NCBI RefSeq assembly: GCF_016031615.1
Contig: NZ_JACYXC010000001.1
Span: 4,030,001 to 4,094,000 of the forward strand
Source: Streptomyces pactum
Lineage (GTDB): Bacteria > Actinomycetota > Actinomycetes > Streptomycetales > Streptomycetaceae
Length of the DNA stretch: 64,000 bases
Direction: 5' to 3'
The translations under genes and the position numbers were made by a program. This document shows positions 32,173 to 40,622 of this stretch, in pieces. A model generated the notes under the pieces. It was given only the letters and a program-made list of their open reading frames with translations, was not told the origin of the DNA and searched no databases. The first letter of the stretch is position 1, and each line of letters begins with the position of its first letter.

Positions 32173-33306
32173 GTGGCGCTGAAGAGCCAATTTCGAGAGG
32201 CGATGTTCGCACATCGCGACGGACAGAACCGCCTCAAACTCCTGATGAACGACATGGTCATCGAGGAGCAGTTGTGCCAGATGCGCTGCTCCTACTGCCT
32301 CACCGAGGACTTCAACCTCCTCATGAACGTCCCGGACGCCCGGCTGCGGCTGACCACCGACCGGCGGGCGGACTGGCACGAGATACTCGACGCCTACCAC
32401 CGCACCGTGGACAGCCCCATCATGCGGCTGAGCGGCGGTGAGTTCTTCTGGCTGAAGGGCTCCACCGAGTTCGTCGAGGAGTGCAGTGCCAAGTACGAGG
32501 TGGTGCAGGTCATCACCAACGGGGTCTTCCTGACCCCGCCGCGGCTGGAGGCGCTGGCCGCGCTCGGCAACGTCCAGCTCTGCCTGTCGCTGGACGGCCA
32601 CACGCTGGAGATGAACGGGCACCGGTTCCCGCCCAAGCAGCACCGGCTGTTCGACGTCATCATGGGCCACCTGGACCACGCGGTGGAGCTGGGCATCCCG
32701 ATCGAGATCCAGTCGGTGCTCAGTGACCTGAACGTCACCCGGCAGGCGGACTTCGCCGAGTTCCTGCTGGAACGGTACGGCAGCGGCGTGATGCTGTACT
32801 TCTTCCCGGTCCGCGGCGAGACCCGCACCACCCACGCGCCGGCGCTCGGCGATCACTTCGCCGAGCTGCTGGAACGCTACGACGAGCTGTCGGCCGTGCT
32901 GCCGCCGCGCGCCTTCGTGGCGCACATCGCGAACCAGCTGAGCACCGGGGTCCGTACGCTGCGCTGCTACGCGACGGCCACCATGGTGCAGCTTTTCGGC
33001 CAGGGCGACGTCTCCTGCTGCCCCTATGCCTGGCTCAAGCCCATGGGGAATATCAAGAACGAGCCCGAGCTGATTCACGAGCAGTTCGGCAAGCACCAGC
33101 ACTACGAAATGTTCATGCAGCCGCGGCCCCGCTTCCCGTACTGCAAGAGCTGCACCGGGCCGATCGACGTGGTGAATCTCTACCTGTTCGGCGGCATCAC
33201 CGAGGAAGAAATCGCGCGCTGTGCGCCGTACGCCGGGCCCCGGGCGCTGGAGCGTCTGCGGGAGCTGAAGTCGGCATTCGACCCGATGTTCCAGGCGGCC
33301 GAATGA
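32173..33306 (+). CDS. ptmC: Radical SAM enzyme PtmC
   Basis: 377-residue radical SAM protein. The 4Fe-4S/SAM motif CxxxCxxC is CQMRCSYC near residues 35-42, followed by RLSGGEFFW, the GGE SAM-binding motif. C-terminal cysteines (LRCYA, DVSCCPY, FPYCKSC) resemble a SPASM or twitch domain with an auxiliary cluster. It has no cobalamin-binding domain, unlike PtmH, PtmL and PtmM. It is therefore the best candidate for a non-methylating radical reaction, and ring contraction to the cyclopentane has been proposed for pactamycin. Start GTG 32173 lacks a good ribosome-binding site; ATG 32200, preceded by GAGAGG, is the alternative. Confidence 0.92.
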   Translation: MALKSQFREAMFAHRDGQNRLKLLMNDMVIEEQLCQMRCSYCLTEDFNLLMNVPDARLRLTTDRRADWHEILDAYHRTVDSPIMRLSGGEFFWLKGSTEFVEECSAKYEVVQVITNGVFLTPPRLEALAALGNVQLCLSLDGHTLEMNGHRFPPKQHRLFDVIMGHLDHAVELGIPIEIQSVLSDLNVTRQADFAEFLLERYGSGVMLYFFPVRGETRTTHAPALGDHFAELLERYDELSAVLPPRAFVAHIANQLSTGVRTLRCYATATMVQLFGQGDVSCCPYAWLKPMGNIKNEPELIHEQFGKHQHYEMFMQPRPRFPYCKSCTGPIDVVNLYLFGGITEEEIARCAPYAGPRALERLRELKSAFDPMFQAAE

Positions 33307-33371
33307 TCTCTGCCCGGCCCGCGGCGGCGGCATGTCAGAAGCAGTGCATCCGAGGCGTCGAGGAGACGTGA

Positions 33372-34448
33372 ATGATATCCGTGGACGGGATTTCGGCCGA
33401 CGATTTCGCGGGTGCCGGACTGAGCAGGCTGCTCAGGCTGCCGCAGCACGACCTGCTCACCCTCGCCGGTGACTGGCTCGGCGAACTGGCGCCCTGGCGG
33501 AACACCGAGACCCTGGCGGCGATCTCCACCACGCTGTCCGCCGAGGCCCAGTTGGCCGCCCTGTTCATCTTCGGCGAGCCGGTCGCCGAGGCCGAGGCCC
33601 GCGACCGGCTCCCCGGCCCGCTGCTCGACCTGCTGCTGCGCACCGGGGCGCTGGCCGCGGACTCCGGGAAGCTGTCGGCCCGGTACTGCCTGGTCCGAGG
33701 CGACGGGATGTCGCTGCTCGCCGCGTGGCGGGCGGCCGGCCGCGACGTGGGCGGCTACGCGCCGTGGGTCGGCACCGACTCCATGACGCTCTCCCGGCTG
33801 GTCGCCGCCCGCCGGGACGTGCGCACCGCGCTGGACCTGGGGTGCGGCACCGGCATCCTGGGCCTGTCGGCGGCCCGCAACGGGGCCGACGTGGTGTCGG
33901 TGGACGTCAACCCCGAGTGCACCGCCGCCGCCACGGTCAACGCCCACATCAACGGACTGGGCGAGCGGCTCACCGCGGTCGAGGGCGACATCATGTCCCT
34001 GGACCTGGACCGCCGGTTCGACCTGGTGATCTCCAACCCGCCCTGCCTGCCGCTGCGCCGCGGGTCGCTGGGCTGGCTGGCCGGCGAGGCGGGGCTGGAC
34101 GGGCTGGAGTTCTTCTGGGAGCTGCTGCGCCGGGTGCCCGGGCTGCTGACCGGCGAGGGTGAGGCGCTGCTGCAGGCCGCCGCCTACGGTGACGAGCGCG
34201 GCCCGTTCTTCGTCGAGGAGCTGGAGGCGGAGCTGCGGCGGCTGAAGGTGTCCGGGCGGCTGCTGCTGCGCCCCTCCACGCCGCCGCGCTGGCCGGCCTT
34301 CGCGCCCCGCGACGAGGAGGGGCAGCTGACCGGTCCGCTCGGCGACGAGGTCCGCGAGTACGTCAACCGGATCGGTGCCACGCACTACTACGGGTTCGTG
34401 CTCTCCGTGCGGGCCGGTGAGGGCCTGGACGTCGGCCGGTTCAGCTGA
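33372..34448 (+). CDS. ptmD: SAM-dependent methyltransferase PtmD
   Basis: Class I methyltransferase of 358 residues from ATG 33372 (GGAG upstream). The SAM motif DLGCGTGILGLSAA sits near residue 155. Motif IV is NPPC (VISNPPCLPL), of the (N/D)PP(Y/F)-type found in enzymes that methylate nitrogen, such as HemK/PrmC and rRNA methylases. About 140 residues precede the catalytic domain. The pactamycin literature treats PtmD as an N-methyltransferase for the dimethylurea; the NPP motif is also compatible with an RNA target. Its last 8 bases overlap the end of convergent ptmE. Confidence 0.92.
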   Translation: MISVDGISADDFAGAGLSRLLRLPQHDLLTLAGDWLGELAPWRNTETLAAISTTLSAEAQLAALFIFGEPVAEAEARDRLPGPLLDLLLRTGALAADSGKLSARYCLVRGDGMSLLAAWRAAGRDVGGYAPWVGTDSMTLSRLVAARRDVRTALDLGCGTGILGLSAARNGADVVSVDVNPECTAAATVNAHINGLGERLTAVEGDIMSLDLDRRFDLVISNPPCLPLRRGSLGWLAGEAGLDGLEFFWELLRRVPGLLTGEGEALLQAAAYGDERGPFFVEELEAELRRLKVSGRLLLRPSTPPRWPAFAPRDEEGQLTGPLGDEVREYVNRIGATHYYGFVLSVRAGEGLDVGRFS

Positions 34449-34977
34449 TCACCCGGGGGTCCGGCAGCCAGCCGGGCCCCAGATCGGCGAACTCGGCGGC
34501 GGCGACCGCGTCGGTCGCCGCCGCCAGCGTCAGCTCGGTGGTGTCGATGAGCCGGATGCCGGGCACGCCGGGCACCTCCTCGTCGAGGTGGCGCTCGGCG
34601 AGCCGGCCCTCGACGAAGTGCTCGCCGCCCGGATCGCCGCTGATCCGGGCGGCGAGCGCCTCCGGGGCGGCGCGCAGGCCGTAGTAGACCGGGTCGGCGC
34701 CCAGGTCGGCGAAGACCCGGTGGAGGGGCTCGTAGGCGCGGCCGGCCAGGACCACTCCGCTGAGCACCACCACCCGGGCGCCCCAGTCCCGGTAGACCGG
34801 GAGGGACGCCCGGACCGTCGCGGCCATCAGGGCGTACAGGCTCTCGTTGCCGTCCCACGGGTAGACGACCGGGTCGCAGTCCACCGCGGCGGCCGGCACG
34901 CCGTACCGGGCCACCAGCTGGTGCCCCAGGCGGGTCTTGCCCACGCCCGGGGCACCGGTGATCACCACCACGCGCAT
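34441..34977 (-). CDS. ptmE: P-loop NTPase/kinase-like protein PtmE
   Basis: 178-residue protein with a Walker A motif at the very N-terminus (ITGAPGVGKTRLG). The overall size and the VDCDPVVYPW and LIDTTEL segments resemble small AAA or nucleoside/small-molecule kinase folds. ATG 34977 overlaps the ptmF stop (ATGA), so the two are translationally coupled. In S. pactum, inactivation of ptmE was reported to abolish pactamycin and cluster transcription, so it is called a regulator; the sequence itself shows no DNA-binding domain. A kinase role in the pathway remains possible. Confidence 0.88.
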   Translation of the reverse strand: MRVVVITGAPGVGKTRLGHQLVARYGVPAAAVDCDPVVYPWDGNESLYALMAATVRASLPVYRDWGARVVVLSGVVLAGRAYEPLHRVFADLGADPVYYGLRAAPEALAARISGDPGGEHFVEGRLAERHLDEEVPGVPGIRLIDTTELTLAAATDAVAAAEFADLGPGWLPDPRVIS

Positions 34978-35627
34978 CAGCGGGCGTCCTGTCGCACCGT
35001 GCCGACCAGCCGGAAGCCCAGGTGCGGGATCTTCAGCAGCTTCGCGCCGGAGTCGATGTCCAGCAGCTTCTGCTTGAGCACCGACGTGACCCGGCTGACG
35101 TCCTCGCCGCCGGTCGCCTCGGTGAGGTCCTCGCGGGAGACGATCTGGCCCGGGCGGGCGGCCAGCATCCGCAGCAAGCCCGCCTCGGCGTCGGTGACCG
35201 GCGTGGACTTCGACGGCGAGTGCAGCGATCCGGCCCCGTCCAGGGTGAGCACCTGGGTGTTCTCCGGCGGGGTGATGTGCTTGAGGTAGGTGAGGGTCTC
35301 CACCAGCCTCGGCCGGCGCAGCGGGCTGGCCAGGGTGAAGCTGTAGCCGTTCGTGACCGCCGCGAGCACGGCGCCGGCGGCTATGCCGTCCAGCACCGCG
35401 ACGGCGTAGCCGCCGATCTCCTTCAGCTCCTGGGCCGTCGGACCGCCGGCCGGGTCGGCCCCGACCCGGTGGAAGGAGACCAGCAGGGCGTCGGACGGGT
35501 CCGGGGGAGCGGACCCGGGCTCCGAGTGGTGCAGGGTCAGCCCCACTTCGGCGCAGGCGTCGGCCAGGATTGCGAGGTCCTCGGGGGTCAGGGACTGGGC
35601 CAGTACGTACACGGGGAACCCCTTCAC
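34977..35627 (-). CDS. ptmF: OmpR-like winged-helix pathway regulator PtmF
   Basis: 216-residue protein. The C-terminal ~75 residues look like an OmpR/PhoB-type winged helix (TDAEAGLLRMLAARPGQIVSRED, then VTSVLKQKLLD, then LLKIPHLGFRLVG). The N-terminal ~125 residues do not show a phospho-acceptor receiver signature that I can recognise, so it is probably an atypical, ligand- or partner-responsive regulator. Reported ptmF inactivation in S. pactum abolishes pactamycin production and cluster expression. It is coupled to ptmE and lies 176 bp downstream of ptmG. The 11-bp tandem repeat at 37021 is a candidate binding site. Confidence 0.9.
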   Translation of the reverse strand: MKGFPVYVLAQSLTPEDLAILADACAEVGLTLHHSEPGSAPPDPSDALLVSFHRVGADPAGGPTAQELKEIGGYAVAVLDGIAAGAVLAAVTNGYSFTLASPLRRPRLVETLTYLKHITPPENTQVLTLDGAGSLHSPSKSTPVTDAEAGLLRMLAARPGQIVSREDLTEATGGEDVSRVTSVLKQKLLDIDSGAKLLKIPHLGFRLVGTVRQDAR

Positions 35628-35803
35628 ACAGGCGGCGGGGCCGCGGGTGGGTGTCGTCGGTCGGGCGGGTCGGCCGGCCGCCCCGGTGGGGCCGCCCGCC
35701 GGGCCGGGGGTCGGCCGGCCGGTTCCTGGTCGGCCGACCGGTGCGACGGGCCGGCCGGTGGTTCGGCGGGGGTCGGGGTGGTCCGGCGGGTTCGGCGGGG
35801 CGG

Positions 35804-36940
35804 TCAGCCGCGGAGCCGCCAGAGGCGTTCGGCGGCCGGCGAGCCGGACTGCGAGGACTGCGACGCCAGGTGCATGTCATGCCGGCCGATGCGGTGGATG
35901 ATGCCCCGGCGGACCTGGATGCGGTAGGCCTTCAGCGCCTCGCGCTTGGCGAGCGCCGCGGTGCCGTCCACCGGCCGCAGTTCCGGGTCGAGCGGGCCGA
36001 GTCCGGCCAGCTCCAGCCAGGGTCCGAGCCGGCGCGCGGTCTCCTCGGCGGAGGAGAACAGCGAGTACGGCTGGTCCTCGTAGAAGCGCAGCCGGCCCGG
36101 GTCGATCCGGCCGGTCCGGGCCAGCGCCACCACCGCGTCCCGGCAGGCCAGGTGGTCCACGTGGCCGCCCACGCCCAGCGGGGCGTAGACCGGGGCGGTG
36201 CCCGCCAGCAGCGGGGCGAGCCGTTCGGTGACCGCCTCGAACAGCTCCGGCTCCTCCCGGGCGAACCCGTCCGACCAGGGCTTGTCGGCGAAGAAGCGGT
36301 CCCGTCTCAGCTCCCGGTCGGCGGCGTCGGTGAAGCCCAGCAGCTCCACCTCGGCGCCCAGCACCCGGGCGGCGACGGTCTCCTCGGCCAGCAGCAGGCG
36401 CCGGGTCTGCGCCGGCCGCTCGGCGTAGTAGGGGTCCTTGGTCCAGGTCTCCTCGCTGAACACGTCGAGGAACCGGCCGCCTTCGCGGGCCACCGTGCCG
36501 CCCACGGCCAGCGCCGCGTCGTCCGGGTGCGGGGAGACGATCACGGGCGTGCCGGGGATCGCGGGTCCGCCGGACGGATCCGGGGTCCCGGGGGCCGCGG
36601 TGGCACCCGGTCCCCCGGACGCCTCCGGGGTCTCCGGCGTTCCCGCCGGCCGGGGCGGCTCCGGGGCCTCCGGCGCGGCCGCCGTCCCGGGCGCCGCGCG
36701 GGCGGGCGCGGGCGCCATCACCACCACCCCGTCCCGCAGCCAGCCGTCGAGGACCGCGCGGTCCGCCGCGGGGAAGGCCGTGAGCGGGCGGGCGCCGTCG
36801 CAGCGGGCCAGCAGCCCGGCGTCCTCGCCGGCCGTCCGCCCGGAGCCGGTGATCCGGCGCCCCATGAAGAGGATCTCCCCGTCGGCCGTTTCCACGTGCG
36901 GCAGCGCGATCGGGCACCAGGTGTCAGGAATTTCCGTCAT
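35804..36940 (-). CDS. ptmG: PIG-L family N-deacetylase PtmG
   Basis: Zinc-dependent N-acetyl-sugar deacetylase of 378 residues. The catalytic PIG-L/LmbE domain begins about residue 132 with VSPHPDDAAL (metal-binding HPDD) and has GGHVDHLACRD as the distal histidine motif. In pactamycin it removes the N-acetyl group from the GlcNAc-derived moiety. The first ~75 residues (DGEILFMGRRITGSGRTAG, LLARCDGARPL, LDGWLRDGVVVM) look like a PqqD-type winged domain. A Pro/Ala/Gly-rich linker of about 55 residues joins the two, an unusual addition for this family. Start ATG 36940; divergent from ptmH. Confidence 0.93.
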   Translation of the reverse strand: MTEIPDTWCPIALPHVETADGEILFMGRRITGSGRTAGEDAGLLARCDGARPLTAFPAADRAVLDGWLRDGVVVMAPAPARAAPGTAAAPEAPEPPRPAGTPETPEASGGPGATAAPGTPDPSGGPAIPGTPVIVSPHPDDAALAVGGTVAREGGRFLDVFSEETWTKDPYYAERPAQTRRLLLAEETVAARVLGAEVELLGFTDAADRELRRDRFFADKPWSDGFAREEPELFEAVTERLAPLLAGTAPVYAPLGVGGHVDHLACRDAVVALARTGRIDPGRLRFYEDQPYSLFSSAEETARRLGPWLELAGLGPLDPELRPVDGTAALAKREALKAYRIQVRRGIIHRIGRHDMHLASQSSQSGSPAAERLWRLRG

Positions 36941-37020
36941 GTAACTCCGAGCCCGAGCGATGAGGAATAACAGACGTAATACGGCCGCACTGTACCGATT
37001 GCCGGAGCGTTGCCACAGGG

Positions 37021-37042
37021 GCCGATCCAGAGCCGATCCAGA
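37021..37042. promoter_or_regulatory. Exact 11-bp tandem repeat (gccgatccaga x2)
   Basis: gccgatccaga occurs twice without a gap in the ptmG-ptmH divergent spacer. An 11-bp direct repeat places both half-sites on one DNA face, the arrangement bound by OmpR/PhoB and SARP-type winged-helix regulators. PtmF is the obvious candidate. Confidence 0.45.
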
Positions 37043-37130
37043 AAGGCAGAAACCGTGGGACGGGTGGCCGAAAACCTGTCGGTGCGCCCTGCACGGGAGT
37101 CGGTCGACTGATCATTCGGACCGAGGGGTT

Positions 37131-37151
37131 CCGGCCAAACATGGTGGCCGG
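37131..37151. promoter_or_regulatory. Dyad ccggcca-N7-tggccgg in the ptmG-ptmH spacer
   Basis: Perfect 7-bp inverted repeat with a 7-bp centre, about 290 bp upstream of ptmH and 190 bp upstream of ptmG. Symmetry and location fit an operator for a dimeric regulator; nothing in the cluster clearly matches it. Confidence 0.35.
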
Positions 37152-37164
37152 TCGGGGCTTGCCC

Positions 37165-37266
37165 AGATCGTTTCCGGAGGCCACCGCCACCCGTCCCGAC
37201 GCCCGCTGCGCCCCGTGGAACACGCACTTCAGAAGCGGTCCGGCGGAACCTGCGCAAGATCGTTTC
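37165..37266. repeat. 10-bp direct repeat agatcgtttc, two copies
   Basis: agatcgtttc occurs at 37165-37174 and 37257-37266 in the spacer upstream of ptmH; both are followed by ccgg within a few bases. In such GC-rich DNA an AT-balanced decamer repeating by chance is not expected often, so it may be a protein site. Confidence 0.35.
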
Positions 37267-37442
37267 ACCGGCCGTCCGGCCACCCCCCGCGGCCGGTAAT
37301 GCGCATGGCCGAACATATGCGGAAGAAGTAAACCGGCCATGCCTTCACGGCTGTTTCGGTGGCCCCATTGCGTGGGAGATCTTCTCCTGTAGCCTCAGAA
37401 GGCGACCTGGCCTGTCGGCTCGAATCAGGGGGCGAAGCAGGA

Positions 37443-39344
37443 ATGAAGACCCGCGTACTACTAGTACAGCAAGGCGTCTGGGGAAATTCCGTAGCTTCGA
37501 TGCCGCTGGCGATCGGATACCTCAAAGCCTATGCCGACGCCGATGAACGCATCCGGCGACGCATGGACATCTCGATCCGCAACTACCCCGGCGACGCCGG
37601 CCTCAACGCCATGGGCCGGGACCTCATCCGGGACGGGGTGCCCGACGTCCTGTGCTTCTCCGTGCTGGGCTGGAACTTCCGCGCCTTCGGCACCCTCGCC
37701 GAGACGTTCAAGCAGGTCAACCCGGACGGCTGGGTCATCTTCGGCGGCAACCACGTGGCCCACCAGGCGGAGCGCGTCTTCCGGATGTTCCCGCAGGTGG
37801 ACGTGGTGGTGAACGGCGAGGGCGAGCTGGTCTTCCGGGACCTGATGAACGGCTACCTGGACGGCGCCCGCCCCACCGCGCTGCACGAGATCAGCGGCGT
37901 GTCCTTCCGCGAGGCGGACGGCAACCTGGTCACCACGCCCGAACGCGAGCGCATTCAGGACCTGGAGATCCTGCCGTCGCCCATTCTCACCGGCGCGATC
38001 CCGCTCGCCGACAGCCAGGGGCGTTTCCTCTACGACTACGCCATCATGGAGACCAACCGCGGCTGCCCCTACAAGTGCGCCTTCTGTTATTGGGGCGGCG
38101 CCACCGGGCAGAAGATGCGCGCCTTCTCCAGGGAACGGCTCCGCGAGGAACTCGACGTTCTCGGCCGGCACGGTGCGGAAATCCTCATGCTCGCCGACTC
38201 CAACTTCGGACTCCTGCGCCAGGACGAGGAATTCCTCGAAGACCTCCTCCGGGTGCGTGCCAAGTACGGCTACCCGAACCGGCTCGAAACCTCCTGGGCC
38301 AAGAACAAATCGGCCGGCTTCTACCGCATCATGGAGAAGATGAAGGAGTCCGGGATGCACAGCGCCTTCATTCTGGCGCTGCAGACCATGGACGAATCCG
38401 TACTGGACCTGATGCGCCGGCGGAACATGAAGCTGAACGACTGGGAGAGCCTGGTCGGCTGGCTGACCGATCACGGGATCACCCCTTATCTGGAACTCAT
38501 CTGGGGCGCCCCCGGGGAGACCGTGGAGTCCTTCCTGGACGGTTATGACCGGGCCGCGCGGCACACCCCGTTCATCGCCGTCCACCCGCTGATGCTGCTG
38601 CCCAACACCGAGTACCACGACAAGCGGCAGGTGCACGGCCTGGTGACCGTGCGCGGCGAACAGGACGACTTCGACTACGTCCTCGCGCACCGGACCATGA
38701 CGCTCGACGACAACGAGCGCATGCTCCGGTTCATCTGCTGGAACCGGGTGCTCGCCCGGAGCCTGTGGCTGCACAACATCTGGGTCGCGCTGCGCGAGCT
38801 CGCCGACGTGCCGCAGTCCCGGGTCATCCTCAGCTTCTCCGACTGGGTGGAGAGCAGCGACGATCCCGACGCCAGGGAGCTGCACGCGCTCGCCCGGCCC
38901 ACCAGCTCCGCCAGCGAGCAGGTCGACCCGCACGTCTGGCGGCTGCTCACCAAACGGCTGCTGCGCAAGTGGTGGGACGAGGCGATGCGCCCGGACCTGC
39001 CCGAGGCGCTGCTGCCGCTGCTGGACGAGGTGTTCCGCTACGACCTGATGTGCCAGCCGGTGCGGATGCTGCCCGACGGCTCCGGTCCCGAGGAGGACCT
39101 GCCGGTCGTCGAGAAGTACGGCAGCGAGTGGTACATGCGGGACAAGGTCACCTTCACCCACCCCGTCCCCGAGCTGATCGCCGCCCTGCGGCGCGGGGAG
39201 ACGGTGAGCACCGAACCGCGGTGCCACGCGGTCACCTTCTACTACCGCACGCAGTTCGGCGGCGACCTCCAGCACTACTTCCGGATGGACCGCTTCCGGG
39301 GGCTGACCGCCGAGCAGCTCGACCACCAGTTCACGCGCGTTTGA
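37443..39344 (+). CDS. ptmH: Cobalamin-type radical SAM C-methyltransferase PtmH
   Basis: 633-residue class B radical SAM enzyme. An N-terminal B12-binding-like domain (FSVLGWNFRAFG, VIFGGNHVA, VNGEGE) precedes the radical SAM core, whose CxxxCxxC is CPYKCAFC. A long C-terminal extension of about 230 residues follows. In S. pactum, ptmH mutants make analogues lacking a C-methyl group, so it methylates carbon on the core. The Met at ATG 37443, preceded by AGGA, gives a family-like N-terminus; the open frame extends 28 codons upstream without support. First gene of the rightward ptmH to ptmN unit. Confidence 0.93.
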   Translation: MKTRVLLVQQGVWGNSVASMPLAIGYLKAYADADERIRRRMDISIRNYPGDAGLNAMGRDLIRDGVPDVLCFSVLGWNFRAFGTLAETFKQVNPDGWVIFGGNHVAHQAERVFRMFPQVDVVVNGEGELVFRDLMNGYLDGARPTALHEISGVSFREADGNLVTTPERERIQDLEILPSPILTGAIPLADSQGRFLYDYAIMETNRGCPYKCAFCYWGGATGQKMRAFSRERLREELDVLGRHGAEILMLADSNFGLLRQDEEFLEDLLRVRAKYGYPNRLETSWAKNKSAGFYRIMEKMKESGMHSAFILALQTMDESVLDLMRRRNMKLNDWESLVGWLTDHGITPYLELIWGAPGETVESFLDGYDRAARHTPFIAVHPLMLLPNTEYHDKRQVHGLVTVRGEQDDFDYVLAHRTMTLDDNERMLRFICWNRVLARSLWLHNIWVALRELADVPQSRVILSFSDWVESSDDPDARELHALARPTSSASEQVDPHVWRLLTKRLLRKWWDEAMRPDLPEALLPLLDEVFRYDLMCQPVRMLPDGSGPEEDLPVVEKYGSEWYMRDKVTFTHPVPELIAALRRGETVSTEPRCHAVTFYYRTQFGGDLQHYFRMDRFRGLTAEQLDHQFTRV

Positions 39345-39375
39345 CGACATCCTTCACACCGGGAGAGACGACACG

Positions 39376-39660
39376 ATGGACCGCGCCGGGCTCATACGAG
39401 AACTGCACGAGATCGCAGCCGGGATGACCAAGTCGGACCAGCACCGGCAGGTGCCCGCGGAAGGGGCGGGCGACGCCAGCCTGGTGGACCAGTACGGGTT
39501 CAGCTCCCTGGACGCGCTGGAGTACCTGCTGATCCTGGAGGAGAAGTTCGACGTCGTCTTCGAGGACGAGGACCTCACCGAGGAGACGCTGTTCTCCATC
39601 GAGGGCCTCGCCACGTACATCCTCGATCAGAAGGTCGGCGAAACCACCTCCTCTTCGTGA
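39376..39660 (+). CDS. ptmI: Free-standing acyl carrier protein PtmI
   Basis: 94-residue ACP. The phosphopantetheine serine is in QYGFSSLDALEYL, followed by an acidic helix (LLILEEKFDVVFEDEDL) typical of ACP recognition helix II. In pactamycin synthesis it carries 3-aminobenzoate and then the beta-ketoacyl intermediate on which glycosylation happens. Start ATG 39376 has GGGAGAG upstream. Its stop overlaps the ptmJ GTG by four bases. Confidence 0.94.
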   Translation: MDRAGLIRELHEIAAGMTKSDQHRQVPAEGAGDASLVDQYGFSSLDALEYLLILEEKFDVVFEDEDLTEETLFSIEGLATYILDQKVGETTSSS

Positions 39661-40622
39661 CGAAGATGGAAGCGACGCCCGCCCGGCCGGGGGGAGGTCC
39701 CGGCGACATCTCGGTGAGCGTGGTCGTACCGACCCGGGACCGGACCACGCGTCTGCTGCTCACCCTGGCGGCGCTGGCCCACCAGACCCTGGACCGCGAC
39801 CGGTTCGAGGTCATCCTGGTCGACGACGCGCCCGAACGCGGGGCGGTGGACCGGGTGCTGGCCGCGGCCCCCGGGACACCGCCGCTGCGGCACGCCCGCA
39901 CCGGCGGCCGGGGGCCCGCCCGCGCCCGGAACGCCGGCGCGGAGCTGGCCCGCGGGGAGCTGCTGCTCTTCCTCGACGACGACACCGTGGCCACCCCCGA
40001 ACTGCTCACCGCGCACCTGGCGGCGCACCGCGACGCCCCGGGCACCGTGGTGCACGGCACCATCACCGATCTGTCGGCGTTCGCGCTGACCCCCGATCCG
40101 CCGGCCCCGCGGCCGGCGCTGACCGGTGCCCGCGGCCGCAGCATCGACGCCCGCCGGGTGGCCCGGCTGCGCGAGGACGCCCAGCTGCTCGGGCCGCGCC
40201 GGTCGTTCATCGAGCGGACCGCCGCCAAGGTCATCCGCGACCCGGCGCTGGCCGGCCTGCGCTGGCTGGCGTGCATCGGCACCAGCACCAGTGTGCGGCG
40301 GGCCGACTTCGAGCGGGCCGGCGGCTTCGACGAGGGCTTCGGGGAGCTGTGGGGCGGCGAGGACCTGGAGCTGGGGCTGCGGCTGCACGCCGCCGGGGCC
40401 CGCTTCGCGCTGCTGGACACGGTCGCGTACCACCTGCCCACCGCCCGCCGGGACACCGGCGAACTGCTGCCCCGGTTCTGGCGCCTGGCGGCCGAACGGC
40501 ACGGCGATCCGCGGCTGGCCGACGTCGGCACCTTCCTCGCCGGCCGGCTCTCCCCGGAGGAACTGGCCGCCCGGCTCGGCACCCGCACCGCGGCCCTCTC
40601 CCCGGGGAGGGCCGCACCATGA
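39657..40622 (+). CDS. ptmJ: Family 2 glycosyltransferase PtmJ
   Basis: 321-residue GT-A fold transferase. The nucleotide-sugar strand is VSVVVPTRDRTTRL, the metal-binding DxD is LFLDDDTVA, and GGFDEGFGELWGGEDLELGLR is the acceptor-side GT2 segment (parts shown). The recalled function is transfer of N-acetylglucosamine from UDP-GlcNAc to the ACP-bound 3-aminophenyl beta-keto intermediate, an unusual acceptor. GTG 39657 overlaps ptmI (GTGA), and its stop overlaps ptmK (ATGA), so I, J and K are tightly coupled. Confidence 0.93.
   Translation: MTKMEATPARPGGGPGDISVSVVVPTRDRTTRLLLTLAALAHQTLDRDRFEVILVDDAPERGAVDRVLAAAPGTPPLRHARTGGRGPARARNAGAELARGELLLFLDDDTVATPELLTAHLAAHRDAPGTVVHGTITDLSAFALTPDPPAPRPALTGARGRSIDARRVARLREDAQLLGPRRSFIERTAAKVIRDPALAGLRWLACIGTSTSVRRADFERAGGFDEGFGELWGGEDLELGLRLHAAGARFALLDTVAYHLPTARRDTGELLPRFWRLAAERHGDPRLADVGTFLAGRLSPEELAARLGTRTAALSPGRAAP

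Noticed and set aside
33372..34448. PtmD as a dedicated rRNA resistance methylase
   Set aside because: The motif alone does not decide; the literature role is N-methylation in the pathway, so it is raised only as a question in the resistance finding.
36941..37442. Small open frames in the ptmG-ptmH spacer
   Set aside because: No ribosome-binding sites, no codon bias, and the region has regulatory-type repeats.
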